The position numbers and the translations under genes were made by a program. Shown here one piece after another: positions 18,809 through 26,699 of a stretch of 64,000 bases of DNA. This stretch comes from Neobacillus muris (lineage in GTDB: Bacteria; Bacillota; Bacilli; Bacillales; Cytobacillaceae), in the NCBI RefSeq assembly GCF_943193175.1, contig NZ_CALPDF010000004.1:155382-219381 (forward strand). The letters are read 5' to 3'. Each line of letters starts with the position of its first letter. Positions within the stretch are counted from its first letter, which is position 1. A model generated the notes under the pieces. The model did no database searches. It was not told the DNA's origin and saw only the letters and a program-made list of their open reading frames with translations.

Positions 18809-18940
18809 TTGGCAAAAATGAAGAAAAACCCTTCTAAAGCAGGTGTTAGTGCCGCCAGCGTGAAGGGGAATTCAGGCCCAGGCCGTGAAGCAAGTGGCGT
18901 TGATAAACAAAACAGCCAAAATAGTCAATATAAGCATTAA
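18809..18940 (+). CDS. yuzL: YuzL family small protein
   Basis: 43-residue basic, Gly/Ser-rich protein: it begins MAKMKKNPSKAGVSAAS and continues VKGNSGPGREASG before a Gln/Asn-rich tail ending YKH. TTG start with GAGGTGATC correctly spaced. The composition and KKNPSKAG...VKGN...GP pattern match the YuzL family, small proteins of spore formers that resemble small acid-soluble spore proteins in character; function is not established. It is transcribed away from fadN, as in B. subtilis where yuzL lies by yusL. A strong terminator follows at once, so it is a single-gene unit. Confidence 0.8.
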   Translation: MAKMKKNPSKAGVSAASVKGNSGPGREASGVDKQNSQNSQYKH

Positions 18941-18971
18941 AAAAACAGGCAATTTTTTGCCTGTTTTCTTT
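18941..18971. terminator. Bidirectional terminator between yuzL and the YusU-like gene
   Basis: AAACAGGCAA/TTGCCTGTTT stem with U-rich tracts on both sides (TTTTCTTTATT on plus; TTTTTTTAAT on minus). The two converging genes end within 3 nt of it. Confidence 0.9.
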
Positions 18972-19221
18972 ATTCTTTCTTCGAGCTCCGATGCTGTTCA
19001 TTCAGGACCTTAATTTCCTGAATCAGCTGCTTCATCCCAGCACGGGCTTCTGGATAGAGGGCACTCCAGTGGCTGATTAATGCCGGCATGGTCTTTCCAA
19101 TATGGGTATAAAGAGCCCATGTTTTCACTTTTTTCACCGTTTCTTCGTCCGTTTCCCCTACTAAGAGTTCACTATATTTTTCAAGCAATGTCTCAAATTG
19201 CTCGTCAAATTCGTTTTTCAT
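18970..19221 (-). CDS. DUF2573 (YusU-like) small protein
   Basis: 83-residue acidic, helical, soluble protein beginning MKNEFDEQFETLLEKYSELL and ending in a charged tail. It resembles the YusU/DUF2573 family, for which no function is known. It follows the RodA/FtsW-like gene by 18 nt on the same strand, so the two are probably co-transcribed. Family assignment rests on pattern memory and position in the yus region. Confidence 0.6.
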   Translation of the reverse strand: MKNEFDEQFETLLEKYSELLVGETDEETVKKVKTWALYTHIGKTMPALISHWSALYPEARAGMKQLIQEIKVLNEQHRSSKKE

Positions 19222-19239
19222 CGAAACACCTTCCTCCCT

Positions 19240-20409
19240 CTATGCAGTAGTCGAAAACATGTATTTTTTATAATGGTACCGAATCGAGAAGATTAACCCC
19301 AATGCCATCATGTTGCCCATCAAAGAACTTCCCCCGTAGCTGATAAATGGCAGCGGAATACCTGTGATCGGCAAAACGCCAATCGTCATCCCAATATTTT
19401 GGAATACGTGGAAGGTGATCATGCTAATCACACCCACACAAATATAGGTGTAAAAATGGTTCTTTGTTTCCATCCCCACCTTAGTAATGTGGTAAATTAA
19501 TAAGAAAAATAAACTAATGAGTACACTTGCTCCAATAAAGCCATATTCTTCGCCCACGATACTAAAAATAAAATCCGTTTGGCTTTCCGGCAAATATACC
19601 TCACGGTTGCCAAGACCTTTCCCGCTTGTCTGCCCCGAGCCGATGGCCAGCATCGACTTTGTCAGCTGGAATCCTGTGGAGCTTTGGTAGTTATAAGGGT
19701 CAAGCCAAGAATAAATCCGTCCGAACATATACTCCTTGACACCCAAATATTTCTCCAATACTTCAGGCTGCCATAACACAAAATAAAAAATAGTGGAAAT
19801 TAGAAGGATGCCAGCCGAAAAAATGGGCACTAACAGCTTCCAGGTAATTCCCGAAATAAAAATCATTCCTAACAAAATCGCCAAAAACACCAGCGATGTC
19901 CCCAAGTCCTCTTTAATGACCAGCACCAATGGGCCGAGAGTGACAAGTCCCAGTTTAATCAACAACCAGAAATCAGTTTGAACGGTTTTGATCAGATTTT
20001 TTTGATGATGATCCTCAATTACCCTGGACAGGGTCAAAATCAGAAATATTTTCACAAATTCCGAAGGCTGAATGGAACCAAGTCCCGGCAGCCTAAACCA
20101 GTTCTTGGCTCCATTTATTCTAGGTGCAATCGATTCAGGTGCAAGGATTAACAGAATAAGGAGCACAAGCCCCAATCCATATACGTACCAGGAAATCTTT
20201 CGGAGCTGGTCAGAATCCAAAGTCATCACTCCGGCTATAATGACACACCCCACACCATACCAGGCAATTTGCATGATTAAGAAGTTACGGTCGTATTGCC
20301 CCGTAGATTGGGCACTATAAATCGCTAGACAGCTTGCTAAAAATAACAATAATAGTATGAGAACTAGACTATAATCCAGTTTAGAAGTTGCAGTTTTATT
20401 GGAAGTCAT
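19240..20409 (-). CDS. FtsW/RodA/SpoVE-family (SEDS) protein, RodA-like
   Basis: Polytopic membrane protein, 389 aa, with about ten hydrophobic segments. SEDS motifs: GAKNWFRLPGLGSIQPSE near residues 98-117, the QSSTGFQLTKSMLAIGSG...GKGLGN loop, PESQTDFIFSIVGEEYGF and LPITGIPLPFISYGGSS near the C-terminus. SEDS proteins polymerise glycan strands from lipid II, with a class B penicillin-binding protein partner; none is adjacent here. The loop wording is nearer RodA than FtsW or SpoVE. Start at ATG 20409 with AAGGTGGAG upstream, not the ATG 14 codons earlier. Confidence 0.85.
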   Translation of the reverse strand: MTSNKTATSKLDYSLVLILLLLFLASCLAIYSAQSTGQYDRNFLIMQIAWYGVGCVIIAGVMTLDSDQLRKISWYVYGLGLVLLILLILAPESIAPRINGAKNWFRLPGLGSIQPSEFVKIFLILTLSRVIEDHHQKNLIKTVQTDFWLLIKLGLVTLGPLVLVIKEDLGTSLVFLAILLGMIFISGITWKLLVPIFSAGILLISTIFYFVLWQPEVLEKYLGVKEYMFGRIYSWLDPYNYQSSTGFQLTKSMLAIGSGQTSGKGLGNREVYLPESQTDFIFSIVGEEYGFIGASVLISLFFLLIYHITKVGMETKNHFYTYICVGVISMITFHVFQNIGMTIGVLPITGIPLPFISYGGSSLMGNMMALGLIFSIRYHYKKYMFSTTA

Positions 20410-20449
20410 GCGAAAGTCTCCACCTTGAATTAAACTTGTACATTCCTTC

Positions 20450-20478
20450 ATTATATTTTTTTATCAGCAAAATCACAA
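20450..20478 (-). promoter_or_regulatory. Sigma-A-type promoter of the RodA-like gene
   Basis: Minus strand TTGTGA (20473-20478), 17-nt spacer, TATAAT (20450-20455). The consensus -10 lies about 40 nt before the chosen ATG and overlaps the rejected upstream start. Confidence 0.7.
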
Positions 20479-20543
20479 CTTCAAAAAGACCCATGGGTAG
20501 AATTACATATTTAAGGAAGTTCCCTCCATAGCTGGGCGCTCGC

Positions 20544-21317
20544 TTATACAACCTCTTTTTTAAAATATAGTTTTTCCACTTCCTCAGCCATCCAATTCAA
20601 ATTGTTTGGCACCTGTGGAAGGCCATAGCCGATGTATAATGGAGTCGTCACAAACCGGGGAACGATTTTTGCATAAATCCTTTTATTCAAATGATAAAAG
20701 AAGACATTATAACTCGTTGCCTTAAAAGGAAAATGGTTCAATATATAATGAACCGCTGTCTGAAGATATTCGGCAAACTTTGGCTGATATCCATCATCTT
20801 TCATCCAGATGTTAAATTCGTAAAAGCCTACCTTTGGCTTGGTCGAAAGAGTTAGGGCCGTCCCCTCGTCCTCCGCAATCAAGATTCCATCAAACATCTC
20901 AGGAAGCACATGTTCCATGTAGTCAAGATCATTTAACCCAACAATTTGCATATGTGGATGAGCAATCGTCCCCCCTGATAACGGGCCATGATTCTTGAAA
21001 AAAAGGACCGAGCGATATTGGCCCGTTTGCTCCATGTCAAGCCAATGCCGGATTCCAAATTGAATCAGTCTATGCAGGTGCTCAGTTGAGTAGGTGGATA
21101 GTTCAGCGTGGCAATCATCCGTTTCAATTAACACAGTTTGATAAGCATTTTCTAATACTGGGTATTTATTTTTCAACAGAATAATCGGGCCATCGACGGC
21201 AAGGAGGCCGGTCAGCTTTTCTCTTTCACAAAAAGGACATGCAGTCTGCTTGTTTCGATAATTCTCTGGCTTTTTGACACCAATCGCCGTATTAAAATGA
21301 AGATGTTTATTTTCCAA
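20544..21317 (-). CDS. GalT-like/HIT-superfamily protein (DUF4931)
   Basis: 257-residue protein with features of galactose-1-phosphate uridylyltransferase relatives: a zinc-type CPFC near residues 28-31, NKYPVLENA, and the nucleotide-transferase motif HPHMQIVG (HxHxQ) at about residues 137-144. It is shorter than true GalT (~350 aa or more), and there are no galactose genes nearby, so the substrate is unknown; DUF4931 is my best family name. The C-terminal ~100 residues are family-specific. Single gene, divergent from uppP. Confidence 0.7.
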   Translation of the reverse strand: MENKHLHFNTAIGVKKPENYRNKQTACPFCEREKLTGLLAVDGPIILLKNKYPVLENAYQTVLIETDDCHAELSTYSTEHLHRLIQFGIRHWLDMEQTGQYRSVLFFKNHGPLSGGTIAHPHMQIVGLNDLDYMEHVLPEMFDGILIAEDEGTALTLSTKPKVGFYEFNIWMKDDGYQPKFAEYLQTAVHYILNHFPFKATSYNVFFYHLNKRIYAKIVPRFVTTPLYIGYGLPQVPNNLNWMAEEVEKLYFKKEVV

Positions 21318-21494
21318 ACCCGTTTCTCCCCTCCGTTACATATATTCCTATTTTATGGCAGTCCTCAACACGATTGCACTTTTTTTGTTTTGCACATTAA
21401 ATTTTTGATTAACCGCAGACATTCATGAATCAGTAAATAATGGCATATTATTCATTGGACAGACTGCCAAAAAGTGGAGAATGTGAGGGAAAGT

Positions 21495-22277
21495 ATGTTA
21501 ACGAAATTAGAAGCATTTATCCTAGGAATCATTCAGGGGCTGACAGAATTTCTGCCTATTTCCAGTACGGGGCATCTATATCTTGGGAGAAATTTATTTG
21601 GATTGCAGGAAGCAGGACTCTTGCTTGATACGATGCTTCATGTCGGAACCTTGCTCGCGGTATTTGTATTTTATAAAGATGAATTTAAGAAGATCCTTAA
21701 AAATCCGTTTAGCAAAGTGACCTATTTATTGATAATCGGAACGATTCCTGCGGTTATCTTTGGACTTGCCTTTAAAGATTATATTGATGAAATTTCCAAA
21801 ACAGGGGTAACGATTGGATGGGAGTTTTTAATGACCGGGTTATTTTTGTGGCTTGCAGATTCCGCTAAAAATGGCTATAAGAAAATGGATGATATCGGCT
21901 ATACGGATGCCTTGATTATCGGTACATTTCAGGCAGCCGCGATTATGCCGGCGATTTCCCGGTCAGGCATGACCATTGCTGCCGCTCTATGGCGGAAATT
22001 AGACCGTGAGACTGCCGCTTACTTTTCATTCCTCCTATCCACGCCAGCCATTGCCGGGGCGCTTGTCCTGCAAACGAAGGAACTGCTGGGCGGCGGCGGC
22101 GAGGAAATTTCCTTGTCTGCCTTGCTGGTTGGAATCATCTCATCCGCTTTCTTTGGATATGTGGCGGTAAAATGGATGGTTGGTTATTTGAAGAAACATT
22201 CCTTAAGGCCATTCGCCGTCTATGTCTCGATTTTGGGACTGGTCGTTCTTTTTTTCCAGTTTACGGGCAAATTCTAA
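21495..22277 (+). CDS. uppP: Undecaprenyl-diphosphatase UppP (BacA family)
   Basis: Membrane pyrophosphatase that recycles undecaprenyl diphosphate to the monophosphate carrier for cell-wall synthesis; overproduction gives bacitracin resistance in many bacteria. 260 aa, about eight membrane segments. Family motifs are GLTEFLPISSTGH near residues 15-27 (the (E/Q)xxxE element) and MPAISRSGMT at about 152-161. Start at ATG 21495, with GTGAGGGA upstream, rather than the GTG seven codons earlier. Single gene, convergent with azoR. Confidence 0.95.
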   Translation: MLTKLEAFILGIIQGLTEFLPISSTGHLYLGRNLFGLQEAGLLLDTMLHVGTLLAVFVFYKDEFKKILKNPFSKVTYLLIIGTIPAVIFGLAFKDYIDEISKTGVTIGWEFLMTGLFLWLADSAKNGYKKMDDIGYTDALIIGTFQAAAIMPAISRSGMTIAAALWRKLDRETAAYFSFLLSTPAIAGALVLQTKELLGGGGEEISLSALLVGIISSAFFGYVAVKWMVGYLKKHSLRPFAVYVSILGLVVLFFQFTGKF

Positions 22278-22357
22278 TGAAACAACCAGCCGAAATGAGA
22301 TTCGCAAATAAAATCTTATTGGACTGAAAAAAGTGCATAAAAAAGTGGATTTCCCAA

Positions 22358-22395
22358 TAAAAACGGCCCGAACGAAAGGTTCGAGCCATTTTTTT
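22358..22395. terminator. Bidirectional terminator between uppP and azoR
   Basis: GGCCCGAAC/GTTCGAGCC stem with T-tracts on either side (CATTTTTTTAT on plus; CGTTTTTATT on minus), placed between the two converging genes. Confidence 0.88.
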
Positions 22396-23056
22396 ATAAT
22401 GTGACCGGTGTTTTGGCCATTTCTTTTGCAGCCTCCGCTGCTTGTTCCTTCGCTTTCGCCATAATCTCCGGCGCTTGTTTCGGAAAGTGGTCCATACCTT
22501 CTGCCACAATTGTTTCCAGCTGGTCAAAACCGAGAAACTCCAGTGCTTTACTTAAATAACGGTCACCCATTTCATATTCGCTCATGGGGCCATTCGAATA
22601 TATGCCGCCGCGTGTTTGAATATGAATCGCCTTGCGGTTTGTAAGGAGTCCTTTAGGACCGCTCTCTGTATTCGTAAACGTCTTTTCCGCAATAAACACA
22701 TTATCCATGAATGATTTTAAGATTGCTGGTGCCCCAAGGTTCCAAAGTGGTGTGACAAATACATAATAATCGGCATCGATAAACCGGTCAGCAAGCGCGT
22801 GCATCTTCTCCAGCTTGGTCCGTTCTGCTTCCGTCAGCTGGTCTTTTGTATAGCCCATAAACGACAATTTAGCACGGGCATATAATAGGTCCATGTCAAT
22901 TTCCGGGATATCCATGTCATATAAGTGCCAGCGTTCAATTTCCACATCCGGCTGGATTTTTTGAAACTCTTCTAAAAATACTTCCCCGATCTGCATCCCT
23001 TTCGATAGCTTGACAGTATTTTTTGGATTTGCGGTAATATACAAGAGCTTTGCCAT
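22394..23056 (-). CDS. azoR: FMN-dependent NADH azoreductase
   Basis: Flavodoxin-fold quinone/azo reductase, 220 aa. It opens MAKLLYITANPKN with the FMN-phosphate-binding region at residues 6-20, PLWNLGAPAILKSFMDNVF near 104-122, and RGGIYSNGP near 150, as in AzoR. These enzymes reduce quinones by two electrons with NADH and protect against quinone stress. Single gene. The 237-nt region upstream holds a direct repeat (23127-23202) that could serve this gene or the divergent tup operon. Confidence 0.9.
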   Translation of the reverse strand: MAKLLYITANPKNTVKLSKGMQIGEVFLEEFQKIQPDVEIERWHLYDMDIPEIDMDLLYARAKLSFMGYTKDQLTEAERTKLEKMHALADRFIDADYYVFVTPLWNLGAPAILKSFMDNVFIAEKTFTNTESGPKGLLTNRKAIHIQTRGGIYSNGPMSEYEMGDRYLSKALEFLGFDQLETIVAEGMDHFPKQAPEIMAKAKEQAAEAAKEMAKTPVTL

Positions 23057-23126
23057 AACAACCCTTCCTTTAACTTAAAAATTTTTCTTCTATCTTCTAT
23101 CCTACACTAATTTACCATGCTCACTA

Positions 23127-23202
23127 TTGAACAATCCGTGACGATTTTGAGAAGTTTATGAAAAGAGGAAAAGACTTTTGAACAATCGGTGACAATTCTC
23201 AA
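23127..23202. repeat. Imperfect direct repeat in the azoR-tupR intergenic region
   Basis: TTGAACAATCCGTGACGATT (from 23127) and TTGAACAATCGGTGACAATT (from 23178) agree at 18 of 20 positions and start 51 bp apart. A run of AAAACTCAAT-type short repeats follows at 23200-23225. The region separates two divergent genes, so it may hold operators, but no known site was recognised. Confidence 0.75.
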
Positions 23203-23293
23203 CAAAACTCAATAAAACTCAATGAAACTTAACAAAAGTCACATTCAATATGCTATGATTCATGTAAAATGGTAAAAAAAGGAGGTAAGCATC

Positions 23294-24229
23294 ATGGAAG
23301 AAAAGGCCTATACTCCCGATGAGGTCGCACGGATTTTTCAAATATCAAAACATACGGTTTATGAACTCATAAAACGCGGAGAGCTCCAGGCCTTTAAAAT
23401 AGGAAATAAAATGCGGATTGAACATGCGGAATTGGAACGATTCAAAGAAAGCACAAAAGCACCGGCAAAGAAACACACAACAGAGCACAGCAATACTGCA
23501 GCCGCTTATAGCATTCGTCTGTCAGGCAGCCACGACTTTCTTGTGGAGCACTTAACCAAACAGGCAGCCAGCAGCTTAGGGTTGCAAATTCAACCTTCTT
23601 TTATCGGCAGTCTAGAAGGATTAATGCTCCTGTATCGAGGACAATCAGATATAGCTGCCATGCATCTGTTAGATCCCACATCAAACGAATACAATCTGCC
23701 GTTTATCCAGCAGCTGTTTGTGTATGAATCGATTCTCGTCATGAGATTAGCAGCCCGTGAGCAAGGATTTATCGTGGCCAAGGGCAATCCAAAACAAATT
23801 CTTGATTTTTCCGATCTAGCCCGGAAGGACGTACAATTTATCAACCGGCAAAAAGGCTCCGGCACGCGGTTCTTGCTTGACTCCAAACTATCAAGCTATG
23901 GAATTGATCCCGGCAAAATCAATGGGTATGGAAATGAGGAATGGACTCATCTTTCAGCAGCCTCCTACATAAACAGGGGCATTGTCGATGTTGCTTTTGG
24001 AATTCAGTCAGCGGCCAGCCACTTAGGACTGGACTTTATTCCAGTCACTAAAGAAAAGTTCGACCTTGTATTTCGCTTTACAAAAGAAAACAAACAAAAT
24101 TTAATCAGCATCATCCATTATCTGCAATCCAGCCAATTCAAAGAAAGTTTAACCTTTTTAGAAGGCTATGATATCTCTGAATTAGGGAAACTGATCTATC
24201 AAACTACTACGACGGAGGAACTAGTATGA
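23294..24229 (+). CDS. Transcriptional regulator: excisionase-type HTH plus periplasmic-binding-protein-like domain
   Basis: 311-residue protein. Residues 1-55 form an excisionase/MerR-type helix-turn-helix (YTPDEVARIFQISKHTVYE, then LIKRGELQAFKIGNKMRIE). From about 75 to 300 it has a substrate-binding-protein-like domain without signal peptide, containing RQKGSGTRFLLD and GFIVAKGNPKQI. This design is known for oxyanion-sensing regulators, so it probably senses tungstate or molybdate in the cytosol and controls tupABC, whose tupA overlaps its stop by 4 nt. Ribosome site AAAGGAGG. An extended -10 (TGCTATGAT, 23251-23259) lies upstream. Confidence 0.85.
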   Translation: MEEKAYTPDEVARIFQISKHTVYELIKRGELQAFKIGNKMRIEHAELERFKESTKAPAKKHTTEHSNTAAAYSIRLSGSHDFLVEHLTKQAASSLGLQIQPSFIGSLEGLMLLYRGQSDIAAMHLLDPTSNEYNLPFIQQLFVYESILVMRLAAREQGFIVAKGNPKQILDFSDLARKDVQFINRQKGSGTRFLLDSKLSSYGIDPGKINGYGNEEWTHLSAASYINRGIVDVAFGIQSAASHLGLDFIPVTKEKFDLVFRFTKENKQNLISIIHYLQSSQFKESLTFLEGYDISELGKLIYQTTTTEELV

Positions 24230-25095
24230 AGAAAAATCGCTTATTATCCTTTTTATTTGCAGCCATGCTGATTCTTTTAGCGGCATGCGGAAGCACTGAC
24301 ACGAAAGATTCCGCTGGAGCATCTGAGAAAAAGGAAGCACCTAAAGCAGAAGCAACCGAAATGATTTTAGCTACAACCACCAGCACACAGGACAGCGGCT
24401 TGCTGGATGAGATTATTCCACTATTTGAAAAAGAAAACAATGTCAAAGTGAAAGTCATTGCTGTTGGTACAGGACAAGCCTTAGAAATGGGCACCAAAGG
24501 GGAAGCCGATGCCCTGCTCGTCCATGCCCCAGCATCAGAACAAGCCGTAGTTGACGCTGGTGATGCTATCAACTATAAACGGGTTATGTACAACGATTTT
24601 GTCTTAGTCGGTCCTAAAGAAAATCCTGCAGGCCTTAGCGGAGATGATATCAAAGCAGCATTAGCAAAAATAGCTGACAGCAAGGCCGTTTTCATTTCTC
24701 GCGGAGATGATTCCGGAACAAACAAAAAAGAACTTGAAATCTGGAAAGCTGCAAATATTACTCCTGAAGGAGATTGGTACGTTTCTACCGGTCAAGGTAT
24801 GGGACAAACCTTACAGGTGGCTGCAGAGAAAAAAGGCTATGTGCTGACAGACCGTGCTACATGGCTGGCACAATCCAAAAATCTTGACACTCTTCAAATC
24901 GTGGTTGAAGGGGCCCCTGATTTAATGAATATCTATCATGTTATGCAGGTTAATCCAGAAAAGCATGATAAGGTCAACGCAACAGACGCCGAAAAATTCG
25001 TCAACTTTATGGTGGACGACGAAACCCAAAAAGTCATCGAGAACTTTGGTAAAGAAGAATACGGACAATCCTTATTTGTTGGTTATACAGAATAA
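24226..25095 (+). CDS. tupA: Tungstate ABC transporter substrate-binding lipoprotein TupA
   Basis: 289 aa. Lipoprotein signal with lipobox LAAC, lipid-modified Cys21. The mature part starts the family motif ATTTSTQDSGLLDEI and includes GTGQALEMGTKGEADALLVHAP and SRGDDSGTNKKE, typical of TupA-type oxyanion binders. Tungstate is preferred over molybdate in this family; I infer it from these motifs and the tupABC order. It overlaps the regulator gene by ATGA, so regulator and transporter are one transcription unit. Confidence 0.92.
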   Translation: MKKNRLLSFLFAAMLILLAACGSTDTKDSAGASEKKEAPKAEATEMILATTTSTQDSGLLDEIIPLFEKENNVKVKVIAVGTGQALEMGTKGEADALLVHAPASEQAVVDAGDAINYKRVMYNDFVLVGPKENPAGLSGDDIKAALAKIADSKAVFISRGDDSGTNKKELEIWKAANITPEGDWYVSTGQGMGQTLQVAAEKKGYVLTDRATWLAQSKNLDTLQIVVEGAPDLMNIYHVMQVNPEKHDKVNATDAEKFVNFMVDDETQKVIENFGKEEYGQSLFVGYTE

Positions 25096-25169
25096 TAGGA
25101 AATTGGACTGGAAGGAGACTTTGAATAGTCTCCTTTCTGGCACATAGAAACCATATCCGGGAGGCTGTT

Positions 25170-25868
25170 ATGGAACTGCTAATTGATGGATTAAAAAAAG
25201 CAATTGAGATCATCTTGACCGGTAATCAGGATATCCTCGCAATCACCTTGCTGACTCTAAGAGTTTGCTTTATTTCCACCTTGATCAGCACCCTCCTTGG
25301 ATTACCGATTGGCATATGGCTGGGGCTGACCCGTTTTAAAGGCAGAAAAATTCTCTTAACCTTTGTCAATATTGGCCTGGGGCTGCCTCCTGTTGTAGCG
25401 GGTCTTTGGATTACCATGCTGTTGTGGCGCTCTGGTCCATTCGGAGAGTTGGGCATGCTCTATTCGCCAACAGCGATTGTCATGGCCCAGATTTTAGTCT
25501 CTTTGCCGATCATTATCAGCCTGACCTGTTCAGCCTTTCAGCAAATTAATGAAAAAATGCTTTTGCAAATCAAGGCCCTTGGTGCCACTAAGCTGCAAAT
25601 GCTATTGTTGCTGATCAAGCAGTCCAAGGTGGCGATTATGGCCGCCATTATGGCCGGATTTGGCCGGGTCATCGCCGAGGTGGGCGCAGCCATGATGGTC
25701 GGGGGCAATATTCAAGGCGATACAAGAATCTTGACCACTACCATCGTGATGGAGGTATCCAAAGGAAACTTTGATATCGCCCTGGCACTTTCGTTTATTT
25801 TATTATCCCTGGCCTTGCTGATTACAGCAGCCCTAACCTTTTTACAGCAAAGGAGGCGGTTTTCATGA
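25170..25868 (+). CDS. tupB: Tungstate ABC transporter permease TupB
   Basis: Membrane subunit, 232 aa, about five or six hydrophobic segments. The EAA-type coupling loop reads FGRVIAEVGAAMMVGGN near residues 166-182, and GLPPVVAGLW lies near 73-82. It overlaps tupC by 4 nt (ATGA). Molybdate permeases (ModB) look similar; gene order and the TupA partner favour tungstate. Confidence 0.9.
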   Translation: MELLIDGLKKAIEIILTGNQDILAITLLTLRVCFISTLISTLLGLPIGIWLGLTRFKGRKILLTFVNIGLGLPPVVAGLWITMLLWRSGPFGELGMLYSPTAIVMAQILVSLPIIISLTCSAFQQINEKMLLQIKALGATKLQMLLLLIKQSKVAIMAAIMAGFGRVIAEVGAAMMVGGNIQGDTRILTTTIVMEVSKGNFDIALALSFILLSLALLITAALTFLQQRRRFS

Positions 25869-26608
25869 ATCCATTACTAGAGTTGAAAAACCTGACCTTT
25901 CATGCCCAAGAAAGATGGATCTTAAATATACCTGAGTTTTCCATCCATAAAGGAGAATTTCTTGGAATCATGGGGCCGAACGGCGCTGGAAAAAGTACAC
26001 TGTTAAAACAATTGGCGTGTTTGGAAAGCCCGACAAGCGGGGAGATCTACTACGAGGGCACATCCATTCCAGCAGGAGGTGCCCCAATTGAACTGCGCCG
26101 CAAATTCTCCATCGCCCTGCAGCAATCACTATTGTTAGATGGATCTGTATTTTATAATGTTTCGATTGGCTTAACACTAAGGAAGGTGCCGAAATCGATT
26201 ATTAAGGAAAAAGTCAACCATTGGCTGGAGCTGTTCGGCATTCTCCATTTAGCGAAAAAAAATGCCCTCTATTTGTCCGGCGGTGAAGCGCAGCGTGTCA
26301 ATCTTGCCCGCGCCATGATTGTCGAGCCGGAAATCCTGTTCCTTGATGAACCATTTTCGGCGCTTGATTTTCCAACTAAAATTAAGTTAATGGAAGATTT
26401 TAAACAAATTATGGCCGATACAAAAACAACTGCTGTTTTTGTAAGCCACGATATCATGGAAATTCATTACTTAACAAATCAACTTGCGATTATTGTGGAT
26501 GGTGAGGTCAAACAAATTGGACCTACCACTCAGGTCTTAAAAAACCCGAATGCTTCTACTCAGTCCTTCCTAAATGAGTGGAAGAAATTCTATCCCCTTG
26601 CACGTTAA
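25865..26608 (+). CDS. tupC: Tungstate ABC transporter ATP-binding protein TupC
   Basis: 247-residue ATPase. Walker A GPNGAGKST at 37-45, signature LSGGEAQRV at about 137-145, Walker B ILFLDEPFSALDFPT at about 157-171 and the switch His in VSHDIMEIH. It lacks the C-terminal MOP domain of molybdate ATPases (ModC), which agrees with a Tup system. Last gene of the operon; a terminator follows immediately. Confidence 0.92.
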   Translation: MNPLLELKNLTFHAQERWILNIPEFSIHKGEFLGIMGPNGAGKSTLLKQLACLESPTSGEIYYEGTSIPAGGAPIELRRKFSIALQQSLLLDGSVFYNVSIGLTLRKVPKSIIKEKVNHWLELFGILHLAKKNALYLSGGEAQRVNLARAMIVEPEILFLDEPFSALDFPTKIKLMEDFKQIMADTKTTAVFVSHDIMEIHYLTNQLAIIVDGEVKQIGPTTQVLKNPNASTQSFLNEWKKFYPLAR

Positions 26609-26641
26609 AGGCAGCTTCCGACTCGGAGCTGCCATTTTTTT
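26608..26641 (+). terminator. Terminator of the tup operon
   Basis: GGCAGCTTCCG/CGGAGCTGCC hairpin followed by ATTTTTTTAA on the plus strand, starting at the tupC stop codon. Confidence 0.92.
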
Positions 26642-26699
26642 AACCTTGTACTGAAATAAGGCCACTTATATTCTTTTCAGGCACTTAAATCATCTTGGC

